Shown here: piece after piece, positions 18,904 through 27,007 of the stretch | How the letters are laid out: every line of letters starts with the position of its first letter | How positions within the stretch are numbered: the first letter of the stretch is position 1 | Source: GCA-002733465 sp965230525 | GTDB lineage: Bacteria > Pseudomonadota > Gammaproteobacteria > Enterobacterales > Kangiellaceae | Length of the DNA stretch: 64,000 bases | Assembly: GCA_965230525.1 (NCBI GenBank) | Contig: OZ246008.1 | Span: 682,001 to 746,000 of the forward strand | Direction of reading: 5' to 3' | The notes under the pieces: model-generated | The model's database searches: none | The model's input: the letters and a program-made list of their open reading frames with translations, nothing else | Told to the model about the DNA's origin: nothing | Position numbers and translations under genes: made by a program

Positions 18904-20169
18904 TTAGTTCAGGTTAAGCACTTTGGCGTCACCGACAAAATCTGTATTTGAAATAATAACGTTTTGGCCTTTTACTAAACCGGAGACAACTTCGATTTTG
19001 TCGATACTACGCGCACCGAGCGCAATATTGGTTAAGGTTGCAATTTCACCGTCAACAACAAACGCTTTAACTCCACCGTAATGTTGTACAAATGAACCGC
19101 GAGGTAAATAAAGTACATTATCTTTTTGCTCAATAATAACTCGACTAGAAACCCGCTGATTTTGCTTGATGCCCGGTGGAGGTTCTGCTGAAAATGCAAC
19201 CCGCCCTTTAATCACATTATTGGTCACTTCTGGCGAGACACTGACTAAAGTTGCGTTGTATTCTGTTGCGTTGTAATTGACAAATACTGGCATACCGATA
19301 CCAACAGAATCGGCATAAGACTCGGGAATATCGACTTCAACCTGAAACGCTGATAAATCGACAACCGTAAGTATAGGTTGGTTAAGCGTGACCGCCGATT
19401 TCTGCTCCACCGACCACGAACCAATGATGCCGGAAACCGGAGCCTGCATATTTAACTCTTTAACTAATCGTTCGGTGTTTTCTACTAATAATTTGTATTG
19501 GTTATATTCGGATTGTTTAGTTTTTAATTCAAATGAAAGGTTTTCTTGTTCCAGTTCGGCTTGCTCTTTCGCAAAGTCATATTTCAGCTGCGATCGTTTT
19601 AAGTCATCAATGGCTTTCTCATAGTCGAGCTGACTGAGCGCTTGAATCTTAACTGACCGCTCCGCTCGGCGCATTTCCCTTTCCGCTGCATCAAGAACAA
19701 CTTTTTCCAATTGGATCTGTTGACGGCTTTTAATTTTGGCTTGTTTAGTGGCAATCTTTTGTCGTTCAAGGGCAATTTGCAAACTTTCTAGTTGCGATCT
19801 TTCTTGCTGCAAGCGATTGGTTAATTCGGGACTACTTAGAATGGCTATCGTGTCGCCTTTGCTCACTTGCTCACCTGGATTAACCAGCAAAGTAACGGTA
19901 CCAACGGCTGGCGCATAGAGTTTCGGGCTATTAGCAGCGACAATATTACCCTGCAAGGAAAGATCTCGAATAAACTGGCCTTGCTCAACCTGCGCAATAC
20001 GAATACGAGATTGACTCACCGATCGATCGGACGAAGACCAATTAGAAATACTGGGATAAACAATAAAGCTAATAACTAGAATTAAAATACTAGCCGCCGA
20101 CACGACCCAAACTTTTTTGCTCTTTGGTTTAGTTATAATTACATCTTGCGATGAAGTGTCTTTAATCAT
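18904..20169 (-). CDS. Periplasmic adaptor (HlyD/MacA-like) of the ABC exporter
   Basis: This 421-aa inner-membrane-anchored protein is the first gene of the exporter operon. It has a cytoplasmic tail rich in Lys, one transmembrane helix (about 20-40), a lipoyl/barrel-sandwich half motif (PAVGTVTLLVNPGEQVSKGD, near 88), a long coiled-coil hairpin (about 110-240), the returning lipoyl half (QAPVSGIIGSW) and beta-barrel domains. Such adaptors join the inner-membrane ABC complex to a TolC-type channel; no TolC gene is present in this window. A sigma-54-type promoter is found 40-55 nt upstream of the start. Confidence 0.9.
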   Translation of the reverse strand: MIKDTSSQDVIITKPKSKKVWVVSAASILILVISFIVYPSISNWSSSDRSVSQSRIRIAQVEQGQFIRDLSLQGNIVAANSPKLYAPAVGTVTLLVNPGEQVSKGDTIAILSSPELTNRLQQERSQLESLQIALERQKIATKQAKIKSRQQIQLEKVVLDAAEREMRRAERSVKIQALSQLDYEKAIDDLKRSQLKYDFAKEQAELEQENLSFELKTKQSEYNQYKLLVENTERLVKELNMQAPVSGIIGSWSVEQKSAVTLNQPILTVVDLSAFQVEVDIPESYADSVGIGMPVFVNYNATEYNATLVSVSPEVTNNVIKGRVAFSAEPPPGIKQNQRVSSRVIIEQKDNVLYLPRGSFVQHYGGVKAFVVDGEIATLTNIALGARSIDKIEVVSGLVKGQNVIISNTDFVGDAKVLNLN

Positions 20170-20207
20170 AGTTCGCTCTTTAAATTTCCTAATTACAAGA
20201 ATACAGA

Positions 20208-20222
20208 GCTAGATCTATGCCA
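20208..20222 (-). promoter_or_regulatory. Candidate sigma-54 (-24/-12) promoter of the ABC exporter operon
   Basis: Read on the minus strand the site is TGGCATAGATCTAGC. The invariant GG (-24) and GC (-12) are present at the correct 12-base offset, and TGGCA is perfect. The predicted start site, near 20196, gives a leader of about 27 nt with a Shine-Dalgarno (AAAGAG) before the adaptor ATG. The -12 element (TAGC) is one base off TTGC. Confidence 0.65.
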
Positions 20223-20305
20223 ACTTGATAAAACTGGGTTAAATTATTGATTTAAAAGAATATATCTATATTTCCAAATAGCTAGATTATTACAATATCA
20301 GTAAT

Positions 20306-20344
20306 GGACAGTGTCCGAATTCAACAATCGGACAGGTTCGGACA
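20306..20344. promoter_or_regulatory. Candidate enhancer (UAS) with repeated GGACA/TGTCC half-sites
   Basis: The segment holds GGACA (306-310 of 20xxx) facing TGTCC (312-316), TCGGACA (328-334) and TTCGGACA (337-344). TGTCCGA-N9-TCGGACA is a perfect inverted repeat. It lies about 110-150 bp upstream of the predicted sigma-54 start site, the usual distance for an enhancer. It is the probable binding site of the regulator at 14150-15490. Confidence 0.6.
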
Positions 20345-20373
20345 AAATGAGGATGCTAATAGAAACGCAGAGC

Positions 20374-20415
20374 AAAAAATCAGGGCTGAAGGTTTCCCTT
20401 ACATACCCTGATTTT
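20374..20415 (-). terminator. Rho-independent terminator of the glycine-rich lipoprotein gene
   Basis: AAAATCAGGG (20376-20385) pairs with CCCTGATTTT (20406-20415). On the minus strand the stem is followed by a run of six T, 50 nt after the stop codon of the lipoprotein gene. Confidence 0.75.
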
Positions 20416-20465
20416 GAATTTTTGTGCTTTCATACGGGATTAAAAGCACATTTAACAGCGGATGG

Positions 20466-23400
20466 CTATGGGTGAGAGTCAGGGTCGTTTGGATCAAATC
20501 CCCCTGTACTACTCGTTGAAGCATAACAAGCCAAAATCAGCTTACCATCGCTGCCATTATGGCTATTAGGACCTTGGTCGTCGTAATAGTTAGTACCAAC
20601 ACCACCATATCCCGAATCTCCGGCCTCAGCAGCATTACCTGGTGCACGACCATTGCCTGCAATGGTGGTCACGCCCAAGCTTGAACCGCCGCCGCCACCG
20701 TCACCATAACTTGTAGCACGTTGCCCGCCGCTATAGCCACCGCCGCCAGCTCCAGCGTGAGCGGAATAACCATTACCAGTCTGATCTTGGCCATTAGGAT
20801 TCAGGCCGGTATTACCGCCTCCGGCACCGCCGTCACCGCCACCCCCATCGAGGCCTTGTTCACCGCCACCGGCGCCACCATGTCCGCTACTACTGTTTCC
20901 TGAACCGCCACCAGCTCCAGCGACGACTAACCGTCGATTATTAAATCGAACTTCAGTACTTCCGCCGCCACCGCCACCGAAATGACGAGTATCTCCACCT
21001 GTTGCACCACCGAAAGCATTATGGCTCATTCCCGAACCTCTCCCGCCTTCTCCGACAAAGAGTTGCATAACGTCTGATTCGTCGACTGCAATTGGGCTTT
21101 CAGCATAGCCTCCACCGCCACCAACACTTGAATTTCCATTACCACTCCAGTTTTGGCCACCTCCAGCGCCCCAAGCTTTTACCAACAAAGCATTACAGCT
21201 GGCTGGGATCTCATAACTATATTCACCAAAACTATCATGTGTGACTGTATCAAGCGCCGTCGCGCCGGGCTCGATAATTGGCCTTACAATGACTTCCTCT
21301 CCGTCGCTAAATCCGTCTCCGTCTGAATCTGAATTGTTAGGATCGGTAGAGTGTGTATTTAGTTCCGCACCGTCAGTGAGACCGTCTGAGTCAGTATCTG
21401 GATTCATCGGGTCTGTAACATGGGTATTGATTTCCTCATTATCATTCAAACTATCGCCGTCACTATCCGCTAAAAGTGGATTGGTACCGTGAACAATCAC
21501 TTCATCATCGTTTAACCCATCTTCATCTGTATCCACTAAGTTGGGGTTTGTTCCATAGAGATTAACTTCATCGCCATCAGTCAAGTTATCTCCATCAGTG
21601 TCTGCAACCTTGGGATCGGTTGAGTGGTCGTTAACCTCCGTACCGTCAGTTAAACCATCTTCATCAGTGTCTGCAACGTTTGGATCTGTTTCGTGAGTGA
21701 TTACTTCTTGGTAATCATCCAAACCATCAGCGTCGGTATCTGACTTATTAGGATCAGTATTATGGGTCGTAATCTCATCGTTATCATTAAGTCCGTCCTC
21801 ATCAGTGTCGGCTAATGTTGGATCGGTGAAATGAACCAACAGCTCATCTCGGTCGAGCAAGCCATCACCGTCAGTATCATTTGTAGTAGGATCTGTTCCA
21901 AAATGATCTAGTTCCGACGAGTCTAGTATTCCGTCGCCGTCTGCGTCAGGGTCTTGTTCGGCAGGAATTTGACAATAGAGTGTTAACCGCCCGTCACTCC
22001 CACTTGTGCTGTTCGGACCTTGGTCATCATAATAAGAATTCCCAATACCACCAAAACCTGACATGCCCGCTATGCTCACGTTGCCCGGCGCTCTGCCATT
22101 ACCAGCAACCGTGGTTTGTCCGAAGCTTGAACCACCGCCGCCACCTTGACCATAAGAAGTACCACGACCACCACCGGTGTAACCTCCGCCTCCCGCGCCG
22201 CTATGGGCCGAGTCGTTTTGATCTTCACCATTTGGGTTTTCACCGCTACTATCGCCGCCGGCCCCACCATTTTCTCCGCCGCCGTCTAATCCAAACTCGC
22301 CGCCTCCGGCTCCACCATTACCTACAGAGTAGTTGCCTGAGCCACCACCGCCACCAGCAACGATGAGCCTTTCATCGTTAAATCGTAGCTCGGAGCTACC
22401 GCCACCGCCGCCGCCAAAATGATAGGTCGAACCACCCGTAGCTCCACCAAATGCGTTGCTAGCAGAACCAGAACCTCCTTTTCCACCTTGCCCGACATAT
22501 AGTTGCATCTGCTCGAACGGCATCATAATTAACAAGCTAGAGGCAAACCCACCGCCACCTCCGTAAGTCGAGTTGCCGTTAGATGACCAATTTTGACCAC
22601 CTCCGCCACCAATCGCATCACCAGTCACCTGATAACAATAATCAGGAACTCGTAATTCAGAATAGCCAAAACTGTCTTGGTCAAAAATTAAAAGTGGATC
22701 GGAAAATTCGAGATGCTCTAACGGATTGGTTCGGTTGTCAATCTCATCACCATCGTTAGTACCATCAGCATCACTATCCGCTACTAAGGGATCGGTTCCA
22801 TAACGCCTGGTTTCATGTGCATCGGCAATTCCATCTAAGTCACTGTCCTGTAACTCAACAGTAATAACATTAAATGTATCGCTAATTGTTCCTATGGTTA
22901 AAGTACTCTGCGTCTCGGTTAATGATTCAAATGAAGAGGTATGTCTGACCGCTATGAGTTGTCCATTATTCACTGTGCCTTCTTGATCGGTAAACTCACC
23001 ACCGTCAATAGAATACTCACCATCAACAACACTTACAGTAGTCGCTGAATTAATTCCTGACACTGTGATTGAATTCGATGTGATCAGTTGCTCAATATCA
23101 ACATCTATTTGATCAGTAAACTGAAATGCATCGGGATCAGTATCAATAGCCTCTGTTGTAACATTAAAGTTCGCTTCCACATTACCCACAGTGAGTGTCG
23201 TACTAACCAAAGTCGAAAATTCGTCCGCTGCGGTAATTCTTACTTTAACCGTTTGGTTAGCCGATATAGTACTGTCCTCAGAAATGTACTCAGCATCATC
23301 AATCGAGTATTCGCCATTACCAGAAATGCTTATGTCGGCAGCAGAATTTATTCCGCTGATGGTAATTTCATCAGAAACATTAATGGACTCCAAGGCCACA

Positions 23401-23867
23401 GCTATTTTTTCGGGAAAGCTAAAGGCATCTGGGTTATTATCCAATTCCACGGTCGTACTGGAAAATGATGCATTAACTCCTCCGATTGTTAGGGTAGTTT
23501 CTGTGACCGTATCAAATTCCGCAGAAGCAGTGTGTCGGACTGAAATGGACTGACCATTATTGATAGTCCCACTTGTATTTGTGTAGCTACCGTTATCGAT
23601 AGAAAATTCGCCACCTGTCACACTAACAACTGCACTTGTATTAATCCCAGAAATTGTCACAGCATTAGATTCTACAACTGCAGAGAGCTCTACTCTATCG
23701 GGTACCGAAAAAGAAAATGAATTTGGAATACTATCAGGCTCCGGTTCGTCTGGACCGCCGCCCCCGCCTCCTCCGCCACACGCCGTAAACACGACTAAAA
23801 CTAAGCTAGAGAGTAAAACTTTAAAGCGGTTTTTGAACGCTGAACTAGCAAATGAAGGAACTCCCAT
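20466..23867 (-). CDS. Giant glycine-rich / TSP3-repeat surface lipoprotein
   Basis: This protein of about 1133 aa starts with a lipoprotein signal (LVVFTAC then a Gly7 run). Next come three repeats of about 90 aa (beta-sandwich-like, each with GxFSIDxGxY and a closing LTIG segment), a TSP3 pair, and glycine-rich module A (about 400-620) holding many GGGG loops. Then follow about ten TSP3 repeats (DTDxDGLxDxxEVxxHxTDP) and a second glycine-rich module B similar to A. ATG 23867 is preferred, because AAAGGAG lies inside the longer frame just before it. The TSP3 repeats should bind calcium; the role is unknown, perhaps adhesion or matrix. Confidence 0.82.
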   Translation of the reverse strand: MGVPSFASSAFKNRFKVLLSSLVLVVFTACGGGGGGGGPDEPEPDSIPNSFSFSVPDRVELSAVVESNAVTISGINTSAVVSVTGGEFSIDNGSYTNTSGTINNGQSISVRHTASAEFDTVTETTLTIGGVNASFSSTTVELDNNPDAFSFPEKIAVALESINVSDEITISGINSAADISISGNGEYSIDDAEYISEDSTISANQTVKVRITAADEFSTLVSTTLTVGNVEANFNVTTEAIDTDPDAFQFTDQIDVDIEQLITSNSITVSGINSATTVSVVDGEYSIDGGEFTDQEGTVNNGQLIAVRHTSSFESLTETQSTLTIGTISDTFNVITVELQDSDLDGIADAHETRRYGTDPLVADSDADGTNDGDEIDNRTNPLEHLEFSDPLLIFDQDSFGYSELRVPDYCYQVTGDAIGGGGGQNWSSNGNSTYGGGGGFASSLLIMMPFEQMQLYVGQGGKGGSGSASNAFGGATGGSTYHFGGGGGGSSELRFNDERLIVAGGGGGSGNYSVGNGGAGGGEFGLDGGGENGGAGGDSSGENPNGEDQNDSAHSGAGGGGYTGGGRGTSYGQGGGGGSSFGQTTVAGNGRAPGNVSIAGMSGFGGIGNSYYDDQGPNSTSGSDGRLTLYCQIPAEQDPDADGDGILDSSELDHFGTDPTTNDTDGDGLLDRDELLVHFTDPTLADTDEDGLNDNDEITTHNTDPNKSDTDADGLDDYQEVITHETDPNVADTDEDGLTDGTEVNDHSTDPKVADTDGDNLTDGDEVNLYGTNPNLVDTDEDGLNDDEVIVHGTNPLLADSDGDSLNDNEEINTHVTDPMNPDTDSDGLTDGAELNTHSTDPNNSDSDGDGFSDGEEVIVRPIIEPGATALDTVTHDSFGEYSYEIPASCNALLVKAWGAGGGQNWSGNGNSSVGGGGGYAESPIAVDESDVMQLFVGEGGRGSGMSHNAFGGATGGDTRHFGGGGGGSTEVRFNNRRLVVAGAGGGSGNSSSGHGGAGGGEQGLDGGGGDGGAGGGNTGLNPNGQDQTGNGYSAHAGAGGGGYSGGQRATSYGDGGGGGSSLGVTTIAGNGRAPGNAAEAGDSGYGGVGTNYYDDQGPNSHNGSDGKLILACYASTSSTGGFDPNDPDSHP

Positions 23868-23974
23868 TACTGCAACTTCTCCTTTAAACAACAAGTAAAA
23901 TTTAGCAAATTCTCGCTATCCTTAGCACACTCTTGGGCAACTTTTGGGACAGGTATTTTTGCGTAGACAATGTC

Positions 23975-23987
23975 GATATAGTATATC
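23975..23987. promoter_or_regulatory. Palindrome upstream of the giant lipoprotein gene
   Basis: GATATAGTATATC is a perfect 13-bp palindrome about 110 bp upstream of the gene. It is next to a second perfect palindrome, GACAATGTC (23966-23974), and is bracketed by CGTAGA and TCTACG. It may be an operator; no regulator is assigned. Confidence 0.4.
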
Positions 23988-24054
23988 TACGTCCATTTAA
24001 TCTGCCGCGTAAAAAATACCTAAACGAGGTAAATGTGGGATGAAACAAGTTTCA

Positions 24055-24072
24055 TTGTGAACTGGTTCACAA
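24055..24072. promoter_or_regulatory. 18-bp perfect inverted repeat, candidate operator
   Basis: TTGTGAACTGGTTCACAA consists of two perfect 8-bp arms around TG. It lies between the gloB stop and the giant lipoprotein gene, in the upstream region of the latter. The sequence form suits a dimeric helix-turn-helix regulator (TTGTGAA/TTCACAA is similar to CRP-like half-sites), or it may simply form a hairpin after gloB. Confidence 0.45.
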
Positions 24073-24144
24073 TATTTGATGGTTGATTCGAGCCAGCCGA
24101 CTCCCGACCTTCTTTTACAAGAGCAGAATTATGATGAAGGATGA

Positions 24145-24930
24145 TTACCAGTCATCCCGCTCAGCGCGAAGTGCTAAAAAGACATTTTGTGGAGGGGCAT
24201 CGATGGAAAGCGCTAGGCTCTGTTTAAGCGTTGGATTATCCAGCCTAAGAAAAGTGTTAAAACCTTTTTCATCACCGATGGTTGTACGAACATCGCCAGG
24301 CACGTAATGTTCAGATTGTACTTTTTCCAACCAAGCTAACGCATTCTGATTTTGCGGCTCAAAGTTTAGCGTAAAACGTAAGTTATTTTCTAAGTAGTCA
24401 TGCCCGGGCAGTACTATGATGTCATCATCAAGCGGTTGAAATTGCTGCGAAATAGTTTTATATAAGGTCTTTTCATCTCCACTGCGGCAATGCCCAACCC
24501 CTGCATTAAATAGAGTATCACCGGTAAAAACTGCCTTGGGCCGCTGATTTTCGACGACCAGAAAACACAAATGCGCGTACGTGTGCCCCGGTGTATCCAT
24601 GACTTTTAAATAAGTATCATTATCTAACTGAATTTTCTCGTCCTCGCTAAGAGTACGAGATAGGTGAGGAATTTTACCTTCGCCATTTTGATGAGCCCAC
24701 ACTTCACACTGGTATTTTTCAACCAACGCAGAGTTGCCTTGAACATGATCCCAATGTTCGTGGGTATTGATTATCACTTTAAGTGCTAAGTTTCGATTAG
24801 TTAGCTCTTGCACAATTACCTCAGCGTCCCATGGGTCAATCACCATTGCCTGAGAGTCGTCAAGTTCTATGATGTAAGTGAAGTTTCTGAGTTCGTTATA
24901 GGTATAAAATTGATGAATCTTCATTGTCAA
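24145..24930 (-). CDS. gloB: Hydroxyacylglutathione hydrolase (glyoxalase II)
   Basis: This is a 261-aa cytoplasmic metallo-beta-lactamase-fold enzyme that hydrolyses S-lactoylglutathione to lactate and glutathione in methylglyoxal detoxification. The dinuclear metal motif THEHWDHVQG lies near residue 56, DTPGHTYAHLCF near 111, TGDTLFNAGVGHC near 138 and the third His in LPGHDYL near 178. The C-terminal glyoxalase II substrate-binding domain is present (ENNLRFTLNFEPQN). The length matches GloB of gammaproteobacteria. Confidence 0.92.
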   Translation of the reverse strand: MTMKIHQFYTYNELRNFTYIIELDDSQAMVIDPWDAEVIVQELTNRNLALKVIINTHEHWDHVQGNSALVEKYQCEVWAHQNGEGKIPHLSRTLSEDEKIQLDNDTYLKVMDTPGHTYAHLCFLVVENQRPKAVFTGDTLFNAGVGHCRSGDEKTLYKTISQQFQPLDDDIIVLPGHDYLENNLRFTLNFEPQNQNALAWLEKVQSEHYVPGDVRTTIGDEKGFNTFLRLDNPTLKQSLALSIDAPPQNVFLALRAERDDW

Positions 24931-25080
24931 AATATAGCTTCAAAATAAAAGCGCAGTTTAGCATTGTTGTTCTATCGAATTAAATCCTTCAACGCTAATT
25001 GAGATGTCAATCAAGTTCAACAAGCGCTAAAATAACCGCTGACTAAATTAATCAACAACATTACGGACTAAGCGCTTCTC

Positions 25081-26331
25081 GTGAAAAAATTACTAGTGAT
25101 AGGCTATGTGTGGCCAGAGCCAAATTCATCAGCGGCTGGCTATCATATTTTGTCGATAATGCGTCTCTTTGTTGGTCAACAATGGCAAGTCACGTTTGCA
25201 ACCCCTGCGCAACAAACCGACTTTAATCATGATTTGTCTAGAGAAGGGATCGACAGCCATCAAATTGCTCTCAATGATGCTTCATTTGATCAATATGTCA
25301 GCGAAACTCAACCTACCGCAGTGCTATACGATCGCTTTATGATGGAAGAGCAATTCGGTTGGCGAGTATCTGAATCAGCGCCCAACGCATTACAAATATT
25401 AGATACTGAAGATCTACAATGTTTACGAGATGCCAGACACCAAGCGCTTAAAGCAAAAAAAGCATTTTCTCTAGAGTCATTAGTCAGCGATTTATGCAAG
25501 CGTGAGATCGCGAGTATATTTCGTTGCGATTTATCTTTAATCATCTCAGATTTCGAAATGAGCCTACTGCAAGATCACTTTAAGGTGAGCGCGGAGTTGC
25601 TTGTGCACGTTCCGTTTATGCTGGAAACCGGCTCTCTATCAGTTAACCCAGCGAGCTTTGAACAACGCCAACACTTTGTCACCATCGGCAACTTACGGCA
25701 CGCACCTAACTGGGATTCCATTCTTTACTTGCAACAAATTTGGCCGAAGATTCGACAAGCATTACCCGCGGTAGAGTTACATATTTATGGTGCTTATACA
25801 CCACCCATAGCGACCGCATTAAATAATCCAAAAATTGGCTTTTTAATTAAAGATCGAGCTGATGATGTAAATTTGGTTATGCAACAAGCGCGAGTCTGTT
25901 TGTCACCTTTAAGATTTGGTGCGGGAATAAAAGGAAAGTTTATCGATGCGATGCGTAATCAAACCCCCATTATCACTACCGATATTGGTGCCGAAGGCAT
26001 GACCGCGGGGTTAGAGTGGCCTGGTTTGGTTGCTAACTCTGAGGAGCCTCTGATTGAATCGGCGATTAATCTCTATCAAACACAATCACTATGGGAAACT
26101 AAAAAAGATCAGTGTCACTCTCTACTAAAAGCAAACTATGATGGCCGTGAAATCGGTCTTAGATTAATCACACAAGTCGAATCAATACTAGCAAACCTTG
26201 AAACGCATCGAAGGAAAAATTTTATCGGTAGTATGCTTAACTTTCATAGTTTGCGATCCACTAAGTATATGTCAAAATGGATCGAAGAAAAAAATAAACA
26301 GAGTAAGAGGTCATCCAGCAATGATGCCTAA
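25081..26331 (+). CDS. GT4-type glycosyltransferase
   Basis: This 416-aa GT-B fold glycosyltransferase starts with GTG at 25081 (MKKLLVIGYVWPEPNSSAAGYH). The C-terminal nucleotide-sugar domain includes VTIGNLRHAPNWDS near 200, a diphosphate-binding segment SPLRFGAGIKGKFIDAMRN near 277 and the ITTDIGAEGM loop. It is the first gene of an envelope-polymer cluster and overlaps the next gene by 11 nt. Donor and acceptor are unknown; transfer of a sugar to a surface glycan is inferred from neighbours. Confidence 0.85.
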   Translation: MKKLLVIGYVWPEPNSSAAGYHILSIMRLFVGQQWQVTFATPAQQTDFNHDLSREGIDSHQIALNDASFDQYVSETQPTAVLYDRFMMEEQFGWRVSESAPNALQILDTEDLQCLRDARHQALKAKKAFSLESLVSDLCKREIASIFRCDLSLIISDFEMSLLQDHFKVSAELLVHVPFMLETGSLSVNPASFEQRQHFVTIGNLRHAPNWDSILYLQQIWPKIRQALPAVELHIYGAYTPPIATALNNPKIGFLIKDRADDVNLVMQQARVCLSPLRFGAGIKGKFIDAMRNQTPIITTDIGAEGMTAGLEWPGLVANSEEPLIESAINLYQTQSLWETKKDQCHSLLKANYDGREIGLRLITQVESILANLETHRRKNFIGSMLNFHSLRSTKYMSKWIEEKNKQSKRSSSNDA

Positions 26332-26974
26332 AGGTAAAAGTGCCTTTATTAAAGACTGGGGAGTTATTCGCTTTCTGCATACTTACTTGATGCTAAAGCT
26401 TAATCGACTTTTCGGCTTTCGTATTTCGATTGTTAAAGCACAGGAAATTAGCAAATCGCACATAGAACAATTTGAACAAGATGGTATTCGTTATCGCCCT
26501 TTAACACCAGAGGACTTTGGCAATCAATCGCTCAATCGCGAACTTGATATTAGCCATTCCTTTCTTAATAAAGCGTTTTCACAAGGCGACCAGTGCGTTG
26601 GTGCTTTGGTTGAAGATCAAGTGGTGGGGTATTTGTGGCGGACTACACAAGCCGTTGAGTTATCCCATCCTTTGTATATGGAGTTTGGCGATAAACTCTA
26701 CTATCGCTATAAAGAATTTGTAAAACCAGAGTATCGTGGCCGCGGTATTATCAATCAGATAAAAAAACTAGCAGAATCCAAACAAATTGCAGAAGGCCGA
26801 AGATATGCTTTTGGCTGTATTGAAACGCACAACTATCCATCTCTGATCGCATCTAAGAAACATGGCGATCGCACCCTCGGTTATTCGGCGTTTATTTATA
26901 ACCGATTTTTCTTTATTAATTGGAGTTCAAATAGGGCAAAACAGTTTGCTATCAAAGTGATCGCTAAACGCTAA
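26321..26974 (+). CDS. GNAT family N-acetyltransferase
   Basis: This is a protein of about 217 aa with an acetyl-CoA binding motif RGRGIINQIKKLAE (near 140) and the preceding beta-strands of a GNAT fold (VGALVEDQVVGYLWR). An N-terminal basic, aromatic segment (about 1-35) may sit on the membrane. The ATGATG at 26321 is chosen, because AAGAGGT lies about 10 nt upstream and it overlaps the glycosyltransferase stop. It may acetylate an amino-sugar or amino-alcohol of the same surface polymer. The exact substrate is unknown. Confidence 0.8.
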   Translation: MMPKGKSAFIKDWGVIRFLHTYLMLKLNRLFGFRISIVKAQEISKSHIEQFEQDGIRYRPLTPEDFGNQSLNRELDISHSFLNKAFSQGDQCVGALVEDQVVGYLWRTTQAVELSHPLYMEFGDKLYYRYKEFVKPEYRGRGIINQIKKLAESKQIAEGRRYAFGCIETHNYPSLIASKKHGDRTLGYSAFIYNRFFFINWSSNRAKQFAIKVIAKR

Positions 26975-27007
26975 TCCAAAAACTAGCTGTTTAATTTTGG
27001 CCTCAGT

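Noticed and set aside
21300..21960. Regularly spaced similar DNA segments that could be mistaken for a CRISPR array
   Set aside because: The period of about 70 bp matches TSP3 protein repeats, copies are imperfect, and the reading frame is open throughout.
21980..22366. 128-aa plus-strand frame rich in His, Arg and Leu, plus other open frames opposite the giant lipoprotein
   Set aside because: They are by-products of the GGN-rich glycine codons on the coding strand, with low-complexity composition and no ribosome binding site.
25023..25076. Two AGCGCT sites 48 bp apart upstream of the GT4 gene
   Set aside because: AGCGCT also occurs at other unrelated places in the window (for example 30266 and 61406), and these copies lack the extended TGNA/TNCA symmetry of the operator at 52015.
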